Shown: in pieces, positions 1 to 5,366 of the stretch | Layout of the letters: every line of letters starts with the position of its first letter | How positions within the stretch are numbered: position 1 is the first letter of the stretch | Origin: Candidatus Altimarinota bacterium | GTDB lineage: Bacteria > Patescibacteriota > Gracilibacteria > BD1-5 > UBA6164 | Length of the DNA: 7,321 nt | NCBI GenBank assembly: GCA_020631575.1 | Contig: JAHDGX010000001.1 | Coordinates: 9,380 to 16,700 of the forward strand | Reading direction: 5' to 3' | The notes under the pieces: model-generated | Database searches by the model: none | Told to the model about the DNA's origin: nothing | What the model saw: the letters and a program-made list of their open reading frames with translations, nothing else | Program-made: the position numbers and the translations under genes

Positions 1-51
1 GTAAGTTTTGTGAATGGAAATAAAGAAGTTGTTTGATATACGTTTCAATAA
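1..51 (+). CDS. C-terminal tail of an unidentified protein (partial)
   Basis: The first frame stays open from the window edge to a TAA stop at 49-51, giving 16 residues that end VVGYTFQ. The glycine in that stretch is a TGA (34-36), read as Gly in the code used here. The other two + frames stop almost at once: TAA at 2-4 and TAA at 21-23. The tail is too short to identify a family. It converges on the minus-strand gene at 105-248, with a hairpin between them. The frame choice rests on openness and position only, so this could be non-coding; extending leftward would settle it. Confidence 0.4.
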
Positions 52-80
52 AAAAGATCCCGGGGCCCTAAGGCCCTGGG
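52..80 (-). terminator. Rho-independent terminator of the minus-strand peptide gene
   Basis: A GC-rich hairpin has arms at 59-67 (CCCGGGGCC) and 72-80 (GGCCCTGGG), nine pairs including one G-T/G-U position, with a 4-nt loop. Read on the minus strand, the stem is followed after a few bases by a run of T (the A-run at 50-56 of the + strand). It lies 24 nt beyond the minus-strand stop codon, the right place to end that transcript. On the + strand the hairpin is followed by AAAATATT, not a T-run, so termination of the convergent + gene would be weaker. Confidence 0.75.
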
Positions 81-104
81 AAAATATTAAGAGAGAAGGG
101 GGTT

Positions 105-248
105 TTAACCCTCATTGTTCTCCGATGTGCCACCAAAGAAATGTGCGATGCCGGCACCAGCACCTGCTCCAAGAAGTGCTCCAAAGCCACTTTGGCTCAG
201 AAGCCCAAGGGCAATAGCCCCAATAACGGCACCGATAAGATATCTCAT
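105..248 (-). CDS. Small glycine-zipper membrane peptide, 47 aa, unknown function
   Basis: The minus strand encodes a 47-residue protein starting MRYLIGAVIGAIALGLL and ending TSENNEG, closed by TAA. It has 12 glycines (about a quarter of residues) and is hydrophobic from about residue 4 to 38. It contains a GxxxG at 6-10 and a GxxxGxxxG glycine zipper at 23-31, followed by alternating Gly-Ala. This suggests one or two tightly packing membrane helices with a short polar tail. All 12 glycines use GGN, none TGA. By hand count the gene is about 51% G+C, richer than its surroundings. It has its own promoter (322-348), a strong Shine-Dalgarno (AGAGAGGAAG, AGGA 6 nt before ATG) and a terminator (52-80), so the reading frame is well supported despite its size. 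I do not recognise a named family. Alternatives such as a membrane toxin, bacteriocin-like peptide or envelope scaffold are inference only. Confidence 0.8.
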   Translation of the reverse strand: MRYLIGAVIGAIALGLLSQSGFGALLGAGAGAGIAHFFGGTSENNEG

Positions 249-252
249 GTTT

Positions 253-262
253 CTTCCTCTCT
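253..262 (-). promoter_or_regulatory. Strong Shine-Dalgarno of the minus-strand peptide gene
   Basis: Read on the minus strand the sequence is AGAGAGGAAG, with AGGA placed 6 nt before the ATG at 248. It is notable because most + strand genes here (permease, prmC, fusA, rny, efp) have no recognisable Shine-Dalgarno. It fixes the start of the 47-aa peptide. Confidence 0.75.
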
Positions 263-264
263 GC

Positions 265-311
265 CCGCCTTTAAGCGGAGCACTAGTTTAAATTAGGCTC
301 AACTTAGAGCC
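265..311 (-). promoter_or_regulatory. Structured 5' leader of the minus-strand peptide gene
   Basis: The roughly 65-nt leader between the predicted transcription start (about 315) and the ATG at 248 holds two inverted repeats. The first is a perfect GGCTC-N6-GAGCC (296-300 with 307-311) near the 5' end. The second is a 4-5 bp stem, CCGC/GCGG (265-268 with 275-278), just before the Shine-Dalgarno. They may protect the 5' end or modulate access to the ribosome binding site. No known riboswitch or leader family is recognised. Confidence 0.4.
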
Positions 312-321
312 ACGGGAACTT

Positions 322-348
322 ACTATAACTAAAAATTTACTAAGTCAA
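322..348 (-). promoter_or_regulatory. Sigma70-like promoter for the minus-strand peptide gene
   Basis: On the minus strand, TTGACT (343-348) precedes TATAGT (322-327) by 15 nt. Shifting the -35 by one base to TTTGAC gives 16. Transcription would start near 315, giving a leader of about 65 nt. It lies back to back with the promoter of the ABC permease operon in the divergent spacer. Confidence 0.55.
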
Positions 349-370
349 AAATTTTTAAAAAAGTTTAATC

Positions 371-398
371 TTGAATTACTTATAAAACTCTCTAGAAT
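371..398 (+). promoter_or_regulatory. Sigma70-like promoter of the permease-prmC operon
   Basis: TTGAAT (371-376) and TAGAAT (393-398) are separated by 16 nt, placing the start of transcription near 405 and leaving a leader of about 30 nt before the ATG at 435. The same -10 hexamer and the same 16-nt spacing recur upstream of fusA (2749-2776), which strengthens both calls. Confidence 0.6.
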
Positions 399-434
399 GC
401 TTTAAAATAATAATATTTTTCAAACACCCATACT

Positions 435-1196
435 ATGCTGAACATTGCCAAGAATACCTTTAAGGAGATTGTAAGGAACAGGTTTTTGTATCTGATTCTG
501 TTTTTTGCTTTTGTGTTTATTATATTTTCTCTCGCTCTTGGAAACCTCACTATTGGTGAATCAGAAAAGGTGATAGTAGATTTTGGTCTTGGGATGATTG
601 AGATATTTGGTCTTATCTGAGTACTTTTTGTGGGAAGTCAGCTTCTGTTTAAAGAGGTAGAATGAAAAACTATTTTTCTTATCCTGAGTAAACCAATCAA
701 GAGACAGGACTTTATTCTTGGGAAATTCTTTGGATTTTCTGGAACTATATTTCTTATAGTTGCCCTTCAAGCTCTATTATATCTTGCTGTTTTACTTCTG
801 AAGTGAATAGATATTACAGCGCTTATCGCTTGGTCACTCTTTTTTACCTTTCTGAAGTTAGAGATCTTACTTGCGATAGTGTTTTTCTTCTCAAGTTTTA
901 TGAGCAATATCATGACGATTATGGTAAGCTTAATGATATATTTAATCTCTCATAATTTTTCCCTTCTTCTCGACCTTTTTTATAAAATGTGAGATGTAAC
1001 CCTCGTATATATGCTTCGAGGATTTCAAACTATATTTCCCCCACTGCAAGCGCTCAATACAAAAGAACTTGTTGGGAGTTTTTCGGAGCTAAGTACTAAC
1101 TTTTTTCTTTTTAATACTTTCTACGCGTTTGCGTACATACTCATTATTCTCTTTCTGACAGTCCAGATATTTGGGAGAAAAACTTTTGAAGACTAG
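435..1196 (+). CDS. ABC-2 type transporter permease subunit (NosY-like)
   Basis: With TGA read as Gly this is one 253-residue integral membrane protein ending in TAG. It opens with the amphipathic entry typical of NosY/COG1277 permeases (KNTFKEIVRNRFLYL) and has about six hydrophobic segments, near residues 17-36, 52-72, 100-122, 128-153, 158-182 and 222-247. The loop after the second segment carries the family signature KEVEGKTIFLILSKPIKR (73-90). The Gly in it (residue 77, TGA at 663-665) is the conserved one. Other in-frame TGAs are codons 62, 124 and 186, against 12 GGN glycines. It would form the membrane channel of an ABC exporter or membrane-maturation system; the substrate cannot be told. 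No ATP-binding subunit is adjacent: the gene is first in its transcript, so the ATPase must be encoded elsewhere. No Shine-Dalgarno precedes the ATG. prmC follows after 2 nt. Confidence 0.85.
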
Positions 1197-1198
1197 AT

Positions 1199-2059
1199 AT
1201 GAAAAAGCAAGAATATATAGACATGGGGATTGCGTCAGGACTTTCTCATCATCAAATAGAATCAGTGCTTTGCAGGGTTTTAGAGCTGAGTAAGACAGAG
1301 CTATTCGCGCTCACGCAGATATCAAGTAAATATATCTATGAGGTGCAGCAGCTATTTTTTAAACTTCAATCTGGAGAAAGCGAAGAGTACATGCTGGAGA
1401 AGGCAAATTTTTATGGAAGAGACTTTTCTGTAGACGAGAGAGTGTTAATCCCTCGAAATGATACAGAGGTGCTTGTGAGTGTTATGCTTAAAAAGATCAA
1501 CGAAAGCATCGATATAAAAAATATGTCATATGTAGACGTGGGGACAGGGAGTGGTTGTATTCCTGTAAGTGTTGTAGAGGAGATGAGGCCGCTCAAATTT
1601 AAACAAGTTTTTGCGCTCGAAATATCTCAGGATGCCATGGATGTAGCTGCGAGTAATATCGAGAATCACTGTCCTGGCAGTATAGAACTCAGAGAGTCAA
1701 ATCTCTTATCTGGAGTATTTCATGATGACTTTTCAGGAAAAGATCTATGTATCAGCGCAAATCTGCCTTATATAAAAGACGGAGATCACAAAAATATGGA
1801 TGAGAGTGTTATAAGAAATGAACCAAATAGGGCACTTTACGGATGATCTGACACTGGTTTTGAGCTCTATAGAGAGCTTGTTAAGCAGTGTTTTCAAATG
1901 AAGCAGGTGCATAAGATGGGTGAGATACACCTGTTTATAGAAATAGGTTTTGATCAGTGAGAAGTGTCTCGAAGTGTGCTGGAGGAGTTTGGACTTAGAT
2001 TTGAATATTTTCCCGATAGCTCTAATATAGAGAGAGTAATATATATAACAGGATTTTAG
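1199..2059 (+). CDS. prmC: Peptide chain release factor N5-glutamine methyltransferase PrmC
   Basis: This 286-residue SAM-dependent methyltransferase modifies the glutamine of the GGQ motif in release factors, using S-adenosylmethionine, and so tunes peptide release. It has an N-terminal helical domain (about 1-65), then the family signature FYGRDFSVDERVLIPR (71-86), the SAM-binding glycine loop VDVGTGSGC (112-120), and NLPYI (188-192), which corresponds to the catalytic NPPY. The EPNRALYGG segment (208-216) matches the conserved C-terminal turn. Its last Gly is a TGA (1844-1846), and a second TGA is codon 254 (1958-1960). The standard code would truncate the protein at 215 residues. NLPY instead of the usual NPPY keeps the Asn, Pro and Tyr. 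In an organism with UGA reassigned, RF2 is expected to be missing, leaving RF1 as the likely substrate (family knowledge plus inference). It sits 2 nt after the permease stop and 3 nt before the next gene. Confidence 0.92.
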
Positions 2060-2062
2060 CTC

Positions 2063-2746
2063 ATGAGTATAGAAGATTATTGAGCGATTGATGAGTGAGC
2101 TGAGGCCTGAAGTCAATCCTCTGAAATCTCTGAAAAATATAAAGCAGCAGCAAAAAAAGCGGGTGCTGGTATTAAGCGTACAAAAAAAGACGAAAAAAAA
2201 GCAAAGAAGTATGACTTCCTCCTTGCAAAATTCTTAGTGGAGATGATCTTAAAAAAGAAATATGACAATCTTCTTGATGAGCTGTTTGCATGTCTCGATG
2301 CTTGATACGGAACAAACTTTCTTCTCGGAATACTCTCACTTATTTACCTGCCTATCAGTCATGAAATAAGATGAGCTGCCGGAAAGCAAGAGCTAAGTTT
2401 TGATTACATTGTTTCATGAGAAACACAAAAGTTTGATGATCATGATTTGCATCCAGAAATTAGAAAGAGAGTAAATGCTTGGATTGAAGATATGGAATCA
2501 GTTATTTCACTTGAAGTTTCTTCTATAATCACAAAAAGAACTCTCGGACTTATACTCTATGATGAAAAGGTCCGAAGTTTTACTGCAAAGGTTTTCCTAT
2601 TTTTCTTCTCAGAGCTCAATATCTCAGTATCAGAATCTAAGGCTCGAAATTATAGTGAGTTCATCCTGTGAGAGCTTGAGAAATCATTGAAGAAAAACAT
2701 GCCAGAATTGCAAGAGAAATGGACAAATGAGGGGCTCGAAATATAG
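2063..2746 (+). CDS. Conserved-looking protein of unknown function, unusually rich in UGA-Gly codons
   Basis: A 227-residue protein results when TGA is read as Gly; under the standard code it breaks into fragments. Its ATG is 3 nt after the prmC stop, with AGGA 9 nt upstream as a possible weak ribosome site, and it ends in TAG. The N-terminus is polar and acidic (1-25), then Lys/Ala-rich (26-50). The rest (51-227) looks mainly alpha-helical, with a moderately hydrophobic stretch at 85-98 (NFLLGILSLIYLPI) and another at 173-183. I see no signal peptide, clear transmembrane anchor or known catalytic motif, and I do not recognise the family. Seven of its 14 glycines are TGA (codons 7, 12, 16, 81, 104, 119, 203), the highest share in the window, three of them within the first 16 codons. 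Its position suggests co-transcription with the permease and prmC, but gives no firm hint of function. Confidence 0.75.
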
Positions 2747-2748
2747 AT

Positions 2749-2776
2749 TTGACTTTATAGGCCTTTTCTATAGAAT
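2749..2776 (+). promoter_or_regulatory. Sigma70-like promoter of fusA
   Basis: TTGACT (2749-2754) and TAGAAT (2771-2776) are 16 nt apart, the same architecture as the operon promoter at 371-398. It begins just after the stop of the preceding gene at 2746. Transcription would start near 2783, giving a leader of about 90 nt before the fusA ATG. Confidence 0.65.
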
Positions 2777-2812
2777 CACGGGGCAAAAAACTAAAATACA
2801 ACTTGCGAGAAA

Positions 2813-2860
2813 GCTAGTGAAATACACAAAAGTGTAGATGATGCTAGCATTTAATTTTTT
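2813..2860 (+). promoter_or_regulatory. Terminator-like structured leader upstream of fusA
   Basis: An outer inverted repeat GCTAG/CTAGC (2813-2817 with 2844-2848) encloses a small hairpin TACAC-AAAA-GTGTA (2823-2836). The structure is followed by TTTAATTTTTT (2850-2860), only 12 nt before the fusA start codon. It could terminate read-through from the prmC operon or act as an attenuator in the fusA leader. The stems are short (5 bp each), so this is a moderate call. No known ribosomal or riboswitch leader is recognised. Confidence 0.4.
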
Positions 2861-2872
2861 ATACACACGACT

Positions 2873-5014
2873 ATGAGTCAAACTCCATTAGACAGGGTAA
2901 GAAATATTGGGATTATTGCCCATATCGATGCCGGAAAAACCACTGTATCAGAAAGAATTCTCTTCTATACAGGTAAAATTCATAAAATTGGTGAAACACA
3001 TGATGGTGAAGGAACTATGGATTGGATGGAACAAGAACAAGAAAGAGGGATTACTATTACTTCTGCTGCTACTACAGCATTCTGGAAAGACCATCAAATT
3101 AATATTATTGACACTCCAGGCCACGTTGATTTTACAATTGAGGTTGAAAGATCACTGAGAGTACTTGATGGTGGGGTTGCTATATTTGATGGATCACAAG
3201 GGGTTGAACCTCAATCAGAAACTGTTTGGAAACAAGCTGATAAATATAACGTACCAAGAATCTGTTTTGTAAACAAAATGGATAAAATGGGTGGTGATTT
3301 TGATATGTCAGTTGATACTATTAAAAAACGTCTTGCTGGTAACAAAGTTGTAGCAATTCAATACCCTATTGGGGCTGCAGATGACTTCTCTGGTCTTGTT
3401 GATATTATTGAGATGAAGGCTTACCACTTTGAAGGTGATTCTGGTGAAAATGTAAAAGAAATCGAAATTCCTGCTGATCTAAAAGATAAAGTTGAGGCAA
3501 TGAGACTTGAACTTATTGAAAAAGTAGCAGAACAAGATGATGCTCTCATGGATAAATATTTCTCTGAAGGAGACCTCAGTGTTGCTGAGATTAAAAAAGG
3601 ACTCAGAATTGGTGTATGTTCAAACAACCTCTATGCAGTTGCTTGTGGATCTGCTCTTCAAAATATCGGGGTTCAAATGGTTATTGATGCTGCGGTTGAT
3701 TACCTTCCAAGTCCTATGGATGTAAATGATGGTATTCTTACAGTAAAAGATATCGATGATCTTGAAAAAACAGAAAATATCAAAGTTGATGCTGCTTCTC
3801 CTCTTGCAGCTCTCGCATTTAAAGTTGCAACTGACCCATTCGTTGGACGTCTTACATTCGTAAGAGTATATGCTGGAACGCTTAAATCAGGATCATATGT
3901 ATACAACGCTACTTCTGGTCAAAAAGAAAGAGTTGGTCGTCTCGTGCAAATGCACTCAAACTCACGAGAAGAAATACCAGAAATTACAGCTGGTAATATC
4001 GGTGCAGTTATTGGTCTTAAGGCTACAAAAACAGGTGATACACTCTGTGATGTAAGCAAAAAATTCCTTGTTGAATCAATGGAATTTCCAGAGCCAGTAA
4101 TCTCTATTTCTGTTGAACCAAAAACAAAAGCAGATCAAGAAAAAATGGGTGTAGCTCTCGGAAAACTTGCTGAAGAAGACCCTTCTTTTAGAGTAAGAAC
4201 TGATGAAGAGACGGCTCAAACTATCATCTCTGGTATGGGTGAGCTTCACCTAGATATCATTGTTGATAGAATGAAGAGAGAATTCAAAGTTGAATGTAAC
4301 GTCGGGGCTCCTCAAGTTGCATACAGAGAAACAATCAAAACTATTGCGACAGACGTTGAGCATAAATTCTCAAAACAAACAGGTGGTCGTGGTCAATATG
4401 GGCACGTTGTTATTACATTTGAACCATATAAAGAGCTAGACGAAGATGATGTAAAAGATGAGGTAAAAGAAAAACCTACAAATAAGTTTGTAAACAAAAT
4501 TACTGGTGGGGTAATACCAAAAGAGTATATTCCAGGGGTACAAAAAGGGCTCAATGAAGCATATGCAAGAGGGTTCTCTGCAGGATATCCTATGGTAGAT
4601 ATTAAAGCAACTCTTACATTTGGTTCATTCCATGATGTTGATTCTTCTGAGCTTGCATTTAAACTTGCTGCATCAAAAGCATTTCAAGATGCATGTAGAA
4701 AAGCTCAAGCTACTATCCTAGAACCAGTTATGAAGGTAGAAGTAAATACTCCAGAAGAGTATATGGGTGATGTAATTGGTCAGATTAACTCTAAGAGAGG
4801 ACGAATCGAAGAAATGTCAGATAGAGGACAAGCAAAAATTATTGCTTGTTATGTACCGCTTTCTGAAATGTTCGGATATTCTACAGAGCTTAGATCAGCT
4901 TCACAAGGACGTGCTACATACGGTATGGAATTTGATCACTACAGTGAGGTTCCTAGTAATGTTGCTACTAAGATTCGTGAAGAAAGAGGTTTCAAACTTC
5001 CTGACGAAGATTAA
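2873..5014 (+). CDS. fusA: Elongation factor G
   Basis: This 713-residue translational GTPase, normal in length for bacterial EF-G, drives tRNA-mRNA translocation on the ribosome and takes part in ribosome recycling. The G domain is complete: P-loop AHIDAGKTT (16-24), switch I RGITITSAA (58-66), DTPGH (80-84) with the catalytic His84, NKMD (134-137) and SAL (260-262). Domains II-V follow, including the domain IV segment RGQYGHVVI, GGVIPKEYIPGVQKGL and the domain V end with SKRGRIEEM. All of its roughly 58 glycines are GGN: none is TGA, unlike every longer gene around it. Two conserved arginines (codons 365 and 644) are CGA. There is no Shine-Dalgarno before the ATG (TATACACACGACT precedes it). 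It has its own promoter and terminator and is not next to rpsL, rpsG or tuf, so the usual str operon is not kept here. Confidence 0.98.
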   Translation: MSQTPLDRVRNIGIIAHIDAGKTTVSERILFYTGKIHKIGETHDGEGTMDWMEQEQERGITITSAATTAFWKDHQINIIDTPGHVDFTIEVERSLRVLDGGVAIFDGSQGVEPQSETVWKQADKYNVPRICFVNKMDKMGGDFDMSVDTIKKRLAGNKVVAIQYPIGAADDFSGLVDIIEMKAYHFEGDSGENVKEIEIPADLKDKVEAMRLELIEKVAEQDDALMDKYFSEGDLSVAEIKKGLRIGVCSNNLYAVACGSALQNIGVQMVIDAAVDYLPSPMDVNDGILTVKDIDDLEKTENIKVDAASPLAALAFKVATDPFVGRLTFVRVYAGTLKSGSYVYNATSGQKERVGRLVQMHSNSREEIPEITAGNIGAVIGLKATKTGDTLCDVSKKFLVESMEFPEPVISISVEPKTKADQEKMGVALGKLAEEDPSFRVRTDEETAQTIISGMGELHLDIIVDRMKREFKVECNVGAPQVAYRETIKTIATDVEHKFSKQTGGRGQYGHVVITFEPYKELDEDDVKDEVKEKPTNKFVNKITGGVIPKEYIPGVQKGLNEAYARGFSAGYPMVDIKATLTFGSFHDVDSSELAFKLAASKAFQDACRKAQATILEPVMKVEVNTPEEYMGDVIGQINSKRGRIEEMSDRGQAKIIACYVPLSEMFGYSTELRSASQGRATYGMEFDHYSEVPSNVATKIREERGFKLPDED

Positions 5015-5029
5015 TATAAATATATTTGT

Positions 5030-5067
5030 AAAATACTATTTCTATCATTTAGAAATAGTATTTTTTT
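5030..5067 (+). terminator. Rho-independent terminator of fusA
   Basis: A perfect 15-bp stem, AAAATACTATTTCTA (5030-5044) with its complement (5050-5064), closes a 5-nt loop and runs into seven T residues (5061-5067). It begins 15 nt after the fusA stop. The outer A/T pairs make it close to symmetrical, so it may also work weakly in reverse. Confidence 0.9.
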
Positions 5068-5366
5068 GTTACTCATATGTATTTTAGCTTCCAATCTTTT
5101 TGAAAATTCATACAATGACTATGTCTGGATGGAAAACAGACAATAAATGTTATCAAAAATCTAAAAATTTGGCTTTCAAAAGCTAACTTCAATCAATATT
5201 TTATTTCTCTTATTTCGGATATACTCTGAAAAGTATCTTAATATACGCGTACGTTTTTGTCGTTTATGAAAAGAAAAGCAGTATTGTCGAGTAAAAATCT
5301 TAGGATACAGCACATAAAATATACTAGATTTTAAGTAACAATTTTACTTAAATAAAAATATAAAAA
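5068..5366. other. Gene-free AT-rich spacer between fusA and rny
   Basis: About 300 nt with no credible gene on either strand under code 25. It holds a weak 7-bp inverted repeat (TTGGCTT/AAGCTAA, around 5169-5186), a small ATACT/AGTAT repeat (about 5221-5235), two copies of TTGTCG (in 5256-5262 and 5284-5289) and a candidate rny promoter with a 9-bp inverted repeat at 5320-5352. The only start-stop frame of note is a 23-codon one at 5115-5186 with no ribosome site. The spacer probably carries rny control signals. Confidence 0.6.
5320..5352 (+). promoter_or_regulatory. Candidate -10 element and leader hairpin/operator of rny
   Basis: TATACT (5320-5325) resembles a -10 hexamer but lacks a good -35 at the right distance. 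Just after it lies a perfect 9-bp inverted repeat, TTTAAGTAA (5330-5338) and TTACTTAAA (5344-5352), with a 5-nt loop. If transcription starts near 5332, the transcript would open with this hairpin; otherwise the repeat could be an operator. It ends 14 nt before the rny ATG. The promoter is uncertain; the repeat is certain. Confidence 0.35.

Noticed and set aside
14..217. A + strand open frame of 67 codons across the left end
   Set aside because: It runs through the terminator hairpin and antisense to the 47-aa peptide gene, which has its own promoter, Shine-Dalgarno and terminator. The translation is low-complexity and resembles nothing.
561..770. Minus-strand open frame of 69 codons
   Set aside because: Antisense to the permease coding sequence, Lys/Ser/Phe-rich, with no ribosome site.
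1745..2116. Minus-strand open frame of 123 codons
   Set aside because: Antisense to the end of prmC and the start of the next gene, with no ribosome site or recognisable protein.
2747..2872. A possible tRNA or small RNA gene between the unknown protein and fusA
   Set aside because: The inverted repeats do not form a cloverleaf and no conserved T-loop (GTTCRANNC) is present. A leader/terminator reading fits better.
2907..5087. Several short open frames in other frames of fusA on both strands
   Set aside because: Overlap the unambiguous EF-G coding frame and have no independent support.
5115..5186. A 23-codon open frame (MTMSGWKTDN...) in the fusA-rny spacer
   Set aside because: No Shine-Dalgarno, no clear promoter, tiny and with no recognisable motif. 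The ...CATACAATGACTATG start context resembles the ACTATG starts of the permease and fusA, but that is not enough to call a gene.
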